From an uncultured Sphingomonadaceae bacterium (lineage in GTDB: Bacteria > Pseudomonadota > Alphaproteobacteria > Sphingomonadales > Sphingomonadaceae), in contig CANLCX010000001.1 of NCBI GenBank assembly GCA_947489315.1, forward strand, positions 809,501 to 873,500: a DNA stretch of 64,000 nucleotides, read 5' to 3'. Positions 40,270 through 49,600 of this stretch are shown piece after piece. Position 1 is the first letter of the stretch; each line of letters starts with the position of its first letter. A program made the position numbers and the translations under genes. The notes below the pieces were generated by a model. It did not search any database. It was not told the origin of the DNA and saw only the letters and a list, made by a program, of their open reading frames with translations.

Positions 40270-41343
40270 CTATAATGCAATTTTATCGGCATATCCTGTC
40301 ATCTCCAAATAACCGCGCCCTCCCGGCGTACTCACAGCACCTTCCCAGTAGGTTGGTGTAAAAGGACCAGTAAGCTCCTGAGCATCAAACATAGGTTTTA
40401 GAGGATAGCGCTTCAGTTTACCGCCTATTCGAACGACGAATTCTGCTTCAACGGGGTATTCGGCACCCGTCTTGGGTGATGTCCAAATCCGCTTTGGTTT
40501 AAGCTGTACATCATCGGGTGATAGAATCGTTTTCTTGCCATCGGCTGAGCGAAAACTGCCACCAGCATAAACAGCTTCGCCGTTGGCGCCGCGCACCTGA
40601 AACGCCATTAATGCGCTGCCATCATCAAAATTAAGCCCGGTCCAGTCCCAGCCTACCGCATTTTCAGGCAGGACATCAGATGACCATTCACGGTCAAGCC
40701 AGGCGCGGCCGGTGACAGCAATTGCCTTGCCACCGCTCACAACTGAGCCAGTGACTTGCAGCTGCGGTACAGAATAATAGTAGCTCGCCTGGGACGGTTT
40801 GGGTCCTTTGCGGCTATATCCCCTGTCACCATTGAGCATCGGAACCTGACTTGGTTTCATTTTCAGATCCAGTTGGAAATCTTTGCCCGCAACTTTGCTT
40901 GCAAAAACGCCTTCGGCAGTTCTCTTAAGCTGCCAATCCAAGAGTTTCACCTCTGCATCTTCCTGCGAAGCATCAATTATACCAAAGCCTACCCGGCCGA
41001 TCCTTTGATCGTGAAGAAGTTTACCTGTTTTCGGATCAGAGAGAGCCGCATGGGCAAAGATAATTTGCTCAGGTGCAAATTTACTGGGGTTGCCTGTTTC
41101 AATCTCTGGCCGCGTTCTGAAAAACGTTATCTGAAAGCTCAAGGGATCACCACTGGCCGTCTCGAGCCAGCCGGTAAAATACCACCACTCTGTTCGATAC
41201 GCATCATGGGACCCATAATCTCTGGGAAATGTAATTTTCTTTCCACTGGTGACTTCAGGATATGTTGGCACGCTGGAATATGCCCAGGTCGCCGCTGAAA
41301 ATAATATCATGAAAAACAAGATGATGACCGCAAATCTGTTCAT
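40270..41343 (-). CDS. AttH-like secreted protein (lipocalin/carotenoid 1,2-hydratase family)
   Basis: This 357-residue protein has a signal peptide (VIILFFMILFSAATWA) and the AttH/COG5621 pattern: FPRDYGSHDAYRTEWWYFTGWL, SFQITFFRTRPE, FAHAALSD, GRAWLDREWSS and GWDWTGLNFDDG. AttH proteins have two lipocalin-like domains, are related to the CrtC hydratase and are often annotated as predicted secreted hydrolases. They accompany an ABC transporter of the LolCDE/MacB kind, as here. ATG 41343 overlaps the permease stop (TAATG), which decides the start. Substrate unknown, probably a lipid-like molecule. Confidence 0.88.
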   Translation of the reverse strand: MNRFAVIILFFMILFSAATWAYSSVPTYPEVTSGKKITFPRDYGSHDAYRTEWWYFTGWLETASGDPLSFQITFFRTRPEIETGNPSKFAPEQIIFAHAALSDPKTGKLLHDQRIGRVGFGIIDASQEDAEVKLLDWQLKRTAEGVFASKVAGKDFQLDLKMKPSQVPMLNGDRGYSRKGPKPSQASYYYSVPQLQVTGSVVSGGKAIAVTGRAWLDREWSSDVLPENAVGWDWTGLNFDDGSALMAFQVRGANGEAVYAGGSFRSADGKKTILSPDDVQLKPKRIWTSPKTGAEYPVEAEFVVRIGGKLKRYPLKPMFDAQELTGPFTPTYWEGAVSTPGGRGYLEMTGYADKIAL

Positions 41344-43901
41344 TACCAATCCTCGTTCACAGCGCGCAACGCGTCCGCCGCAGCCGCGCGCCGTCCAGCG
41401 AAAATTGCTGTCAATCCAGAGGTGATAAGCAACGCGGCAGAAATTCCCAACAAAAGCATATACGGAACCGATGTTTTCATGGTTAGGTTGAACGATTGGG
41501 GGTTTATGACATGAACCAAAATCTGACTTATCGCCAAGCCAGACATCACCCCGGCGGCAAGTCCGACCAGTCCTAGCAATATGCCTTCATAGGCCAGCAT
41601 CATAATGATCTCGCGTCTGCCAAATCCAATATGTCGGAGCATGCCGAATTCCTTGATCCGGGTACCGACTTGCGCCGCAAATGTAGCGCCCACGCCCACC
41701 ATGCCAATCAATATTGCGACAGCTTCAAGACCGTAGGTGATTGCGAAACTGCGATCAAATAATCCCAGTGCGATATTTCTTATCCCCGCAGCGTTGGAAA
41801 TCTCGGGCTCGGTTCCTGCAATATTGCTTATCTGCGCCTTTAGCCGCTCAGTTTCTGCATCGATATTTTGCGGGTTTTGCAAAGAAATAGCCAGTTCACT
41901 GCGCTCCAAATTTCCGGTCAATTGGGTATAATCGTCACTCTCCATGACAATCGCGCCTTGCTGACGCGCATAATCGCTCCAAATGCCGGCGACATAGACG
42001 GGCGTACCACCCGCACCGATCGGCAGGCGGATATTTTGATCAATCTCCAAATCGTAGATGCGTGCTGCAGGTTCAGATATCCATATAGGAATGCCGGCCC
42101 TTTCCTCGTCCACCGTGGCGATAAGCGACAGAGGATATTGCGACGATTGTACCGGTCTAATGATCAAATTAACCGGTGGCCGTGTTGGGTCGAGGCTGAC
42201 ATTTATTGTTTCACTGAACTCGGCAACAGCGATTCCCGATAATTTCGATATTTCCTCTTGTTGATCGGCATTAAAACTGGCTTCAACCAGACCTCCCGAA
42301 ACATATAGATCAGCGCTTAATATGGATTCCAGCCAGTTATCGACCGACGTTCTAAAACTGGAAACCATGATAACCATTGCTATCATCAAGCCGACGCTAG
42401 CAACAATTCCACCAAGAGCAGCTGCCGCCTGTGTCGGCGAACGCAAAAGGTGATTGAGCGCCAAATCAAAAGCAACATCTCTGTTGGAAACACGCGTCAG
42501 CGGTGCAAGCAAAGTCCTTGCCAGCCATGGCGTCAGCCAAATGGCGCCGGCTAATATCGCGGCGACAGCCAGATATCCAAAAATAGGCAACCCGTCGATC
42601 GCTGGCAATATAACCAAAACCCCGGCAAGCAAGATGAGTAATGTGCCTGGCAACCAAACCGGCTGCTTTGCGCCGTCAAGATTATCGGCAGAGGTTTTAA
42701 TCGCTTGTGCCGGGTTTAATCCGGCCGCTCGTCGTCCCGGCGAAAAACTTCCTAAAATAGCGGTGACAATGCCAAAGCCCGAAAACACAAATATAGCGGA
42801 AGCCGTTACATCAATCGGTCCGGTCGACCCCGAGAAATATCCTCCACCCAGGTCTGATCCTATGATCGCTAAAACGAGATATGCAAAACCGTAACCCAAG
42901 AGGATGCCCAATACGGACCCGACGAGGCCCAGCGCGAGGCCCTCCAGTAATAATTGGCGCTGTAGGCTGCTCTTCTGAAGCCCCAATATTCTCAACAGCG
43001 CAAATTGCTGCTGGCGCGTTTGCGCTGACAATGACTGCGCGGAATAGACAAGAAATCCGCCAGTGACGAGCGCAACCAGAGCGAGCATTTCAAGATTGAC
43101 CCGGTAAGCGCGCGACAAGCTGGTTCGCTTTTCTATTTCATTTTCAGCACCGCTTAAGCGCGCGTCGCTAGGCAGCATTTTTCCCAATGCGCGGGCAAGC
43201 GAGGATTGGGTGCTGTTTTCAGCACGCTTTATGTCAAGCCTGTCAAGCACGCCCAGCCTGTTGAAGCGCCACTGTGCAGCGGCAATATCGATGACCGCAA
43301 CCGGTTGACCCGCTTCGATACCGGGCAAGTCTCCAGCAACCTGGAAATCATGGATTGCACCATTTGCGCGTATTTTTACGAAACTGCCAACCTTCGTTTT
43401 TGATAAATCAAGCGCCGCGTCGCTTAGGTAAACGGCATTGATATTGAACGACGGCTGCCCGCCTGTGCGGCCAGCCGACTGTTCATCAGAAATAACCTGC
43501 CGCCCTATAAGCACGGGCGTAATGGCGCCTGCCCGAAAAGGGTCAATGCCGATAAGCTTGATGCGCGCTTCTGTCTCACCGAGCACGGCTGACATCTCGA
43601 TAACCGGGCTTACATCTGCGGCCTCTGGAAGTTGGTAGATCCGCGTGTAGAGCTGCTCGTCAAAACCCAGGCTGGTTGCACCGGCCACTTGCGCATCTGA
43701 TGAGCCCGACAGATTGCGAACCGCATCACCAAAGGCATCGCTGGCTGATGCATTGATGAGGTGAACGGAAAAGCCAAGCGCAATGCCAATAGCGATTGAA
43801 AGAACCGCAAAAATATAGCGAAACGGAAAAGTTCGCAATTGTCCGATGAACAGCCAGCGCCAGATCGGGCCGGATTTATCGTTCTGCCTCAAGCTAGCCA
43901 T
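41343..43901 (-). CDS. ABC transporter permease (FtsX/AttFG type)
   Basis: An 852-residue permease with one N-terminal membrane segment (FAVLSIAIGIALGFSVHLI), a large periplasmic MacB-PCD-like domain, two sets of FtsX segments (about 270-400 and 690-845) and a second periplasmic domain between them (about 510-690). The two-module layout matches AttF-AttG-like permeases. It overlaps the ATPase gene by 8 bases and shares a base with attH. Such systems pull lipids or lipoproteins out of the inner membrane. Confidence 0.9.
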   Translation of the reverse strand: MASLRQNDKSGPIWRWLFIGQLRTFPFRYIFAVLSIAIGIALGFSVHLINASASDAFGDAVRNLSGSSDAQVAGATSLGFDEQLYTRIYQLPEAADVSPVIEMSAVLGETEARIKLIGIDPFRAGAITPVLIGRQVISDEQSAGRTGGQPSFNINAVYLSDAALDLSKTKVGSFVKIRANGAIHDFQVAGDLPGIEAGQPVAVIDIAAAQWRFNRLGVLDRLDIKRAENSTQSSLARALGKMLPSDARLSGAENEIEKRTSLSRAYRVNLEMLALVALVTGGFLVYSAQSLSAQTRQQQFALLRILGLQKSSLQRQLLLEGLALGLVGSVLGILLGYGFAYLVLAIIGSDLGGGYFSGSTGPIDVTASAIFVFSGFGIVTAILGSFSPGRRAAGLNPAQAIKTSADNLDGAKQPVWLPGTLLILLAGVLVILPAIDGLPIFGYLAVAAILAGAIWLTPWLARTLLAPLTRVSNRDVAFDLALNHLLRSPTQAAAALGGIVASVGLMIAMVIMVSSFRTSVDNWLESILSADLYVSGGLVEASFNADQQEEISKLSGIAVAEFSETINVSLDPTRPPVNLIIRPVQSSQYPLSLIATVDEERAGIPIWISEPAARIYDLEIDQNIRLPIGAGGTPVYVAGIWSDYARQQGAIVMESDDYTQLTGNLERSELAISLQNPQNIDAETERLKAQISNIAGTEPEISNAAGIRNIALGLFDRSFAITYGLEAVAILIGMVGVGATFAAQVGTRIKEFGMLRHIGFGRREIIMMLAYEGILLGLVGLAAGVMSGLAISQILVHVINPQSFNLTMKTSVPYMLLLGISAALLITSGLTAIFAGRRAAAADALRAVNEDW

Positions 43902-44574
43902 CTAGATCCCGCATTCCGGTAGCCGTCATGATCAGGCGTCGGTCTGCAGATGCTGCATCAATAGCTGAGTGGGTAACCAAAATCATCGCTGCGTCTGTAG
44001 ATTTCACGGTATTGGTCAACAGTTCCATCACTTCGGACGAAGTGGATGGATCAAGATTTCCTGTAGGCTCGTCGGCCAGAATGAGCGTTGGGGAATGGAC
44101 AAGTGCGCGCGCAATGGCCACGCGTTGGAGTTCTCCTCCAGAGAGTTCAGACACCAGGCTCTGTGTTCGGTCTCCCAAACCAACTTTGTTTAATAAATCG
44201 GCTGCCTTGTGAAGCGCAAGATCGCGAGTATTGCCGGTCAATATGGCGGGCAAGGATACGTTTTGTATTAAATTGAGAAAGGGCAGGACATGAAAAGCCT
44301 GAAAAACGAACCCTATATTCCGTCCGCGCACACCTGTTAGTTCTGTTTCTGATAATCCGGCCAAAGACTGCCCTGCAACAATCACTTCGCCTTTGCTGGA
44401 CGTATCCAGACCGGCTGCCAAATTGAGCAAAGTGGATTTCCCAATTCCGGATTCGCCTTGAATGGAAACAAACTCGCCAGATGATAAGGACAGACTAATA
44501 TCGGCAAATAGCTCTCTGCCATTTGGTAGCGTTTTGGAAATAGACTTAAGAATCAGAGGGTATTGGCTAGACAT
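43894..44574 (-). CDS. ABC transporter ATP-binding protein (LolD/AttE type)
   Basis: A 226-residue ATPase. Walker A is GESGIGKSTLLN, the signature LSGGELQRVAIARAL, and Walker B ILADEPTGNLD; the H-loop is VTHS. The length and LolD/MacB-like sequence fit a mechanotransmission transporter with the FtsX-type permease next to it. First gene of the att-type operon on the minus strand. Confidence 0.93.
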   Translation of the reverse strand: MSSQYPLILKSISKTLPNGRELFADISLSLSSGEFVSIQGESGIGKSTLLNLAAGLDTSSKGEVIVAGQSLAGLSETELTGVRGRNIGFVFQAFHVLPFLNLIQNVSLPAILTGNTRDLALHKAADLLNKVGLGDRTQSLVSELSGGELQRVAIARALVHSPTLILADEPTGNLDPSTSSEVMELLTNTVKSTDAAMILVTHSAIDAASADRRLIMTATGMRDLDG

Positions 44575-44625
44575 TTTAATTGTGTAGACGCGCTAGCTAG
44601 TCAATCCAAACACTTGTGCCGCCCA

Positions 44626-44778
44626 TCAATCAATGATCACGCGAATTTCAAACACACCTGCTGCCTTGAAGGCATAGGTATAATCTAAATATTGTTCTGG
44701 AATTTGAATAGCAGATATCAAATGTTGATTTTTACCGTCACAAAGAGAGGGTTTGAGACGGTCTACTTTCCGCGCCAA
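44626..44778 (-). CDS. Short coding-like frame (50 aa), possible gene remnant
   Basis: A TTG at 44778 just after the stop of the upstream gene opens a frame that ends IQIPEQYLDYTYAFKAAGV followed by FEIRVIID and TGA. The last 25 codons have the codon use of a real gene and a plausible strand pattern, while the first 20 do not. There is no good ribosome binding site. It may be a small protein or the tail of a larger decayed gene. The rest of the gap 44575-44781 holds nothing recognised. Confidence 0.3.
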   Translation of the reverse strand: MARKVDRLKPSLCDGKNQHLISAIQIPEQYLDYTYAFKAAGVFEIRVIID

Positions 44779-44781
44779 TCA

Positions 44782-45207
44782 TTACTCTGGATTGTCCAAA
44801 TTGCGTTCTGCAAACCATTGTCGCAACGCCGCCGCCTGACAACCAGTGAAGCCATTAGTACCTACGACCGAGCAGCTGTTGGGCCGTCCGAGACGAGCCT
44901 CGTCCTCATGATTTTGGAATTGGGCTGTCCAGGACATGGCATATTGCGCCTCTTCTTCCTTCTCTTTTTCACGCACGTCTTTTGGGATCCGGTACCGTTC
45001 TGCCTCGGGTTGGCGCGCGCAAACGACAATTTCGCCACTGGTCGCCTCTGGGCAACTGTCTTCACCATAGGTCACTAATATCGACCATCGCTCGACCTCG
45101 CCAGATGTGACATTTGAATCTTCGGCTTTTACAGGCGACAATGCCAGAAGCGATCCTGTCATCAAAAGTGCAAATTTTAACCAAGAAGACAAACGAGGGA
45201 TTTCCAA
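44782..45207 (-). CDS. Small secreted protein, Sphingomonadales type
   Basis: A 141-residue protein with a signal peptide (FALLMTGSLLALSPVKA) and four Cys in two pairs: CPEATSGEIVVCARQPE and NSCSVVGTNGFTGCQ. The motif with CARQPEAERYRIP recalls a family of periplasmic proteins seen mainly in Sphingomonadales; its function is unknown. This is from memory of the pattern, not a search. It stands alone, followed by the short frame at 44626. Confidence 0.75.
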   Translation of the reverse strand: MEIPRLSSWLKFALLMTGSLLALSPVKAEDSNVTSGEVERWSILVTYGEDSCPEATSGEIVVCARQPEAERYRIPKDVREKEKEEEAQYAMSWTAQFQNHEDEARLGRPNSCSVVGTNGFTGCQAAALRQWFAERNLDNPE

Positions 45208-45464
45208 AGGTCAGATCCTTTCCGCGGGCAGCGAGCGAATTTGCGTTCTATGAATTACCCTTCAAATGTGTATGTAATGTGGAGCTGTTAGTGGTCAAAT
45301 GCAGAAAGTGATCTGTGCGTGCCGCTTCGCTTTTGGCTCCTCAGTATATGCTAACCTTGTGATCGCAAGATCCCGAACGCGGCATTAGACTGACCAGCAC
45401 AGTCGCTGTTTATCCAAAAAGCAAAAGAGCTGGCACAAAATGCCTATGGAACGGGTCGTCGCGA

Positions 45465-46058
45465 TTATTTTTCGCTGTCCGCTAAGATTGTCCACTTCCT
45501 ATAACGCGGCGCGACAGCGGAACATTTTTCTAGTTTTAGATCGCGTGACATGAAGGGACCTGCTGCACGGCTCTTTCCAGACACCGTCATGCAAACGCTA
45601 GGGCTATTCTTGGGATGAAATTCCGAACTAGCCGCATCATAAACAAACTGCTGGGCGATGGATTCAGAATCGCAATCAACTAGACCAAACGGAATAGCCG
45701 GATTGTCGGGGGCGACAATGGCGGCGCATTTATTCTCATATGCGGCCGATCGGATTTGTCCTGTGATGGCGCTGTAGCTAAAGCGCACGTCATCGCCGAC
45801 AGGCTTACAGCTATGGGCGTGCAACTGTTCTGAAAAGCCCCGTCCCAGCGTATCAATGCACCATCCCAATTTATCTTTCTCATCCAAATTATCTATCAAA
45901 TGAACAATGGGTGGCTTGGATTCGATTGTGGGCGCTTCAAAGGTCGATGATACGATAGCCTTCGCCCCGGAGATTGGGTTCGAAGCCGGTGAGCAAGCGG
46001 ACATGAAAGTTAGCAGAGCCACTGAGGTGAGCGCGGATCTAACGGTTAGCATAATCAC
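45465..46058 (-). CDS. Putative lipoprotein with ricin B-like (beta-trefoil) domain
   Basis: A protein of up to 197 residues. The signal peptide SALTSVALLTFMSAC ends in a lipobox Cys. The mature part has WCIDTLG, HSCK, NKCAA, LVDCDS, SVCMTVSG and EKCS spaced like repeats of a ricin B lectin, which suggests carbohydrate binding (moderate certainty). GTG 46058 shares four bases (GTGA) with the stop of the upstream membrane protein; ATG 46052 is the other choice. It is the last gene of the sulfatase/DoxX operon. The 257 bases after it (45208-45464) hold no clear gene. Confidence 0.65.
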   Translation of the reverse strand: MIMLTVRSALTSVALLTFMSACSPASNPISGAKAIVSSTFEAPTIESKPPIVHLIDNLDEKDKLGWCIDTLGRGFSEQLHAHSCKPVGDDVRFSYSAITGQIRSAAYENKCAAIVAPDNPAIPFGLVDCDSESIAQQFVYDAASSEFHPKNSPSVCMTVSGKSRAAGPFMSRDLKLEKCSAVAPRYRKWTILADSEK

Positions 46059-46483
46059 GGTGTTTCATTTGAAATCTTGCGGTGGGTTTGCAAGGTCAAA
46101 AATATATCCGAATTTCGGCATAAGAACAGACAGATGCAGGCCGCGAGCATCGGAATCGAGCCGAAATAGAGTAGCTGATGGATTTCATAGGGAGGAAGCA
46201 AACGCCAACTCGATGCAACTGTCGTGACGGAATGGAACAATAAAATGCCGCCATATGTAAGGGTTTTAAACAGACCCAATAAAAACGCCGCAACGAAAAT
46301 TAGTTCAGCAATCCCTAGAGCCAATAAAACTGGCTGGCTGATCTCGATATGATAATAATGACCGATCATTTTGCTGTTGTGAGAATAGTTGACAATTTTG
46401 TCGATCGTCCAAACCAGAAAGACTGTTGCGATACCTATTCTCAATGCAAACAGACCAATCTTCAGGCGTTTCTCATCTGTCAT
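46055..46483 (-). CDS. DoxX-like four-helix membrane protein
   Basis: This 142-residue protein has four hydrophobic segments (ALRIGIATVFLVWTIDKIV, LALGIAELIFVAAFLLGLF, and two more) in DoxX order. DoxX-like proteins are often found with periplasmic redox or sulfur metabolism genes, but their job is unknown. ATG 46483 overlaps the sulfatase stop (ATGA at 46480-46483), which fixes the start and indicates coupled translation. It in turn overlaps the ricin-like gene. Confidence 0.75.
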   Translation of the reverse strand: MTDEKRLKIGLFALRIGIATVFLVWTIDKIVNYSHNSKMIGHYYHIEISQPVLLALGIAELIFVAAFLLGLFKTLTYGGILLFHSVTTVASSWRLLPPYEIHQLLYFGSIPMLAACICLFLCRNSDIFLTLQTHRKISNETP

Positions 46484-47940
46484 TTTGGATCTTTCTTGTC
46501 CGCTTCGATCCATGGCGCTCGCGTTTCCGGAAGCCGAATATTATAGTCATAACTGCCGTCTTCTTTCTGAAAAATACTCTCCGGGCGCGGACCTGATTCA
46601 GCCATTGATTCAATGCCATCATATTGTGCCAAATGTACTGCCAGCTGTTTTGCAATTTTCGGAAGTTTGGCCGTGATGTCCGTTTTTTCCGTGGGATCAT
46701 CCACGATATTATAAAGGGCTGTGGTTGTGGTTGTTTCGAACCTTGGGGTGTGACGAACATATTTATAGGGCCACAAGAACACAGCTTTGGATTGCGGCCC
46801 GGCAATCGCGATGAGTTGCGGCGTGTAATTTTGGGCATTATTTTTGATCAACGGCCAATGGCTGACGCCGTCAAATTGGGCATCGGCATTGTCAATTCCC
46901 GCAGCCTCCAAAAGGGTCGGAGCCCAATTTTGAATGAAGACGGGCTCGTCAAGGACCTGATTGGGTGCGATATGGCCGCGCCAAGATATCAATGCCGGTG
47001 TCCTCAATCCGCCATCAAACCCGGCGCCCTTTCCACCTTTTAATGGCATGTTGCTCGACCCCAGTGGTTTGGCACCGCCGTTGTCGCTCATCAGAACAAT
47101 GAGAGTGTTCTCCATTAGACCCTTCACTTCCAACTTACTCACAAGCTGGCCGATATGGGAATCCAGATCAGTCATCATTTCGGCATAGACCCTGCGGTCC
47201 ATATCCGCGATTTCCGGATATGATTTTGCAACGCCGTCAATAAACTGCAGCGGTGTGTGGGGGGCATCATAAGCCATATAGAGGAAGAACGGATTATCCC
47301 CGTCATGTCGATCGAGCAGACCTTCAGCCTCTCTGGTTAAAAGCGCTGTGGTGTGTCCCTCTTCCCGTACTGGTTTCCCATTGCGTTGCCAATCGAGACC
47401 GCCGTTAAACACATGGGTATAATGATCGACCCATCCGTTGAGCAGCCCATAGGAATGATCAAAGCCACGCGCATTTGGCCGAGATGCCGCTTCTTTGTGT
47501 CCCAGATGCCATTTGCCAACGAGCCAGGTATCATATCCAGCAGATTTCAAGTGCTCTGGCAGTAAAGTGAGATCGAGGGGCAGGGTGCCGTCCAGGGCCA
47601 TGGGACTGTCGATCCCATATTTAAGCGGATTTTGGCCGGTCATCAAAGCGGCCCGGGTGGGACTGCAAATCGGAAATACGTATGAGCGTTCCAGTTTTAC
47701 CCCACTCTCTGCCAAGGCATCAATATTTGGCGTTGCTATTTCCGAGCCATGATAACCGACATCATTCCAGCCCACATCGTCGACAAGAATGAACAGGATG
47801 TTCGGCGGGGATTGCGCTGGTTTTGCAGCGTCCGTCTGTGCCGTACAGCCGGTTAGCGAAGCTAGAGCAACCGCCGCGCATAGGACTATGGTTGCGCGTG
47901 CTGACTGAATAAATTTTTGCACGTCTGTTTTTCCAATCAT
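46480..47940 (-). CDS. Periplasmic lipoprotein arylsulfatase (type I, Cys type), sulfatase 1
   Basis: A 486-residue sulfatase. The signal peptide ends in lipobox LTGC with Cys32. The metal pair Asp54-Asp55 is in FILVDDVGWND. Cys92 in CSPTRAALMTG is the residue converted to formylglycine. Further motifs are VGKWHLGH and VLMSDNGG. It cleaves sulfate esters of an organic compound in the periplasm. The start 47940 is 4 bases past the stop of the membrane reductase gene, so it continues that operon. A formylglycine-generating enzyme is encoded at the right edge of the window. Confidence 0.93.
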   Translation of the reverse strand: MIGKTDVQKFIQSARATIVLCAAVALASLTGCTAQTDAAKPAQSPPNILFILVDDVGWNDVGYHGSEIATPNIDALAESGVKLERSYVFPICSPTRAALMTGQNPLKYGIDSPMALDGTLPLDLTLLPEHLKSAGYDTWLVGKWHLGHKEAASRPNARGFDHSYGLLNGWVDHYTHVFNGGLDWQRNGKPVREEGHTTALLTREAEGLLDRHDGDNPFFLYMAYDAPHTPLQFIDGVAKSYPEIADMDRRVYAEMMTDLDSHIGQLVSKLEVKGLMENTLIVLMSDNGGAKPLGSSNMPLKGGKGAGFDGGLRTPALISWRGHIAPNQVLDEPVFIQNWAPTLLEAAGIDNADAQFDGVSHWPLIKNNAQNYTPQLIAIAGPQSKAVFLWPYKYVRHTPRFETTTTTALYNIVDDPTEKTDITAKLPKIAKQLAVHLAQYDGIESMAESGPRPESIFQKEDGSYDYNIRLPETRAPWIEADKKDPK

Positions 47941-47944
47941 GAAA

Positions 47945-49315
47945 TCAGTCAAATGAAAGTTGTTCGAATAAAATCTGACTCTCTGGGACGCCAATTTTAC
48001 GAAGATTGTCGGCTACCGCATCAACCATGACAGGCGGGCCGCAGACATAGAATATCCAAGCCTCCCGCTGGGCGGGAGTAAATTGTTCTGCCAACAGTTC
48101 TTTAGAAATATATCCGGTTTTCGCTTCAACCTGATCGTCTGGCTCTTCCAGAACGAGCGTCTGCTTGAAATCGAGCAACTTCTTCTCTGTCAATGCGATC
48201 TCGTCCTGAAAGACCATCTGATCATAGCGCCGGTTGCCGTAGATCAATCTGACCGGTCGTGATTCACCGAGATCATCTATTTGCCGCAAGATACCGAGGA
48301 TGGGACCGATGCCTGCCCCACCTGCAATCAACGCGATACCGCTCGCACTGCGTCCATTGAGAGTGAAAACGCCATGCGGACCATCAACAAAGACCCGCTG
48401 CCCCGGTTTTAATTGATCCAGATTAGAAGTGAAATCACCGAGTTCGCGGATGATAAACGATATTTGCGGCAAACTGGTTGGGCTAGAAGCGATTGAGAAA
48501 GGATGCTCGGTGCGGTTGAAAGGATTGCCGCTGGTATTGATCCACAGGAATTGCCCGGCATCAAATTCAAACGGAAAATTTCCATCCTTTTCAATGGTCA
48601 GCGACCAATCGCTCGCGCCTATTTTTTTGGCCTCAACCAAATTGAACGGGCGGCGCTTCTGGATAATGGGTCGATAAAAATAGGTATAGGCGACAATCCC
48701 GACAGCGATTGTGCAAAGGATGATCCACATGGCGTCGAAATACGCATTATACCGGCCATGACGCCCCACAGACACTGCATGATCGGTTCCCAATATGGCG
48801 ACGGCGACCAGCGCGATGCCGTGCGATATACGCCAGGATTCATAGCTGATTTTTAGCTTGTCCTTATACATCGACATCAGCACAAAAACGGTCATCAGTG
48901 CCCAAGCATATACGCCGGTCGACACTTCACCTGTGATGATTGACGACCACATGTCGCCGAGCGCCTTTTGCGGCGCGATGAAGAGGCGGGGTGCAACAAT
49001 AAGAACGGGGTGCAACAGGAAAAACAGCCCGACAATTTCACCAGCCTTGCGGTGAAGCAGCATGCCGTTATCGACGCCGGTATATTTGGTCAGCTTGTCG
49101 ATACGGCCAGACAACGGATATTGCGCCAGCAATGCTGCAAACATAGAAATGTTGAGTACAGTCAATAGAGTCGCATAGATGCCACGATACTCAAGGCCCT
49201 GCGTTGCTGACCAGATATAGGGTATCAGCGCCAGCAATATGTAACCAATCAACAGGCGGCCGAAAGTCAGCGGCGGTTGCCGGGTTGGTGGGAGAAGTGT
49301 TGAAGGAGTTGTCAT
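47945..49315 (-). CDS. Membrane NAD(P)H reductase with bis-heme ferric reductase domain
   Basis: A 456-residue protein. Six or so membrane segments carry two His pairs, His88/His102 and His165/His179, each 14 residues apart as in NOX/FRE/ferric reductases, for two b hemes. The cytoplasmic part has the FAD motif RTEHPFSIASSP, the nucleotide motif GGAGIGPILGILR and YVCGPPVMVDAV. It would carry electrons from NAD(P)H across the inner membrane. In this operon the likely acceptor is the Tat-exported flavoprotein with its ferredoxin (inference). ATG 49315 is preferred; a GTG at 49339 is also possible. Confidence 0.88.
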   Translation of the reverse strand: MTTPSTLLPPTRQPPLTFGRLLIGYILLALIPYIWSATQGLEYRGIYATLLTVLNISMFAALLAQYPLSGRIDKLTKYTGVDNGMLLHRKAGEIVGLFFLLHPVLIVAPRLFIAPQKALGDMWSSIITGEVSTGVYAWALMTVFVLMSMYKDKLKISYESWRISHGIALVAVAILGTDHAVSVGRHGRYNAYFDAMWIILCTIAVGIVAYTYFYRPIIQKRRPFNLVEAKKIGASDWSLTIEKDGNFPFEFDAGQFLWINTSGNPFNRTEHPFSIASSPTSLPQISFIIRELGDFTSNLDQLKPGQRVFVDGPHGVFTLNGRSASGIALIAGGAGIGPILGILRQIDDLGESRPVRLIYGNRRYDQMVFQDEIALTEKKLLDFKQTLVLEEPDDQVEAKTGYISKELLAEQFTPAQREAWIFYVCGPPVMVDAVADNLRKIGVPESQILFEQLSFD

Positions 49316-49367
49316 ATAAATGGCATCCAATTCTTGCACGTACCGGCATTGGCTTGCATGTTGATTG

Positions 49368-49583
49368 CTAGCCCCAGGAGACAGTGGGCATGAGCGCCTT
49401 GTCAGGTGTCAACGTGATGGCATCAACCGGGCAGCTTAGGCGGCACAAATGGCAAATCTGGCAATCATCCTGATAAGCAATATATGCCTGCGCAGAATCC
49501 GGGTCCATGCGGATGACATCGGTCGGACAAGCCTTGACGCAATTTTCGCATCCGATGCAGCCATGAATTTTTTCGATAGGCAT
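49368..49583 (-). CDS. Two-cluster [4Fe-4S] ferredoxin
   Basis: This 71-residue protein has two cluster motifs, CIGCENCVKACP at residues 8-19 and CQICHLCRLSCP at 41-52. It has no signal peptide. It sits 17 bases after the flavoprotein gene and before the membrane reductase gene. The pairing recalls AprA/AprB and FrdA/FrdB partners. If it works with the Tat-exported flavoprotein it may be carried out with it as a folded complex (inference). Confidence 0.93.
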   Translation of the reverse strand: MPIEKIHGCIGCENCVKACPTDVIRMDPDSAQAYIAYQDDCQICHLCRLSCPVDAITLTPDKALMPTVSWG

Positions 49584-49600
49584 ATTCTCTCCTCTGTGTC

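Noticed and set aside
41343-44574. LolCDE lipoprotein release system
   Set aside because: LolC and LolE are about 400 residues each and have no AttH partner. The fused 852-residue permease with AttH fits the Att type better.
45397-45504. Plus-strand frame reading AQSLFIQKAKELAQNAY and on to a TAA
   Set aside because: Codon use looks gene-like, but a stop lies two codons upstream, there is no start, and it overlaps the ricin-like gene. Too short to support as a relic.
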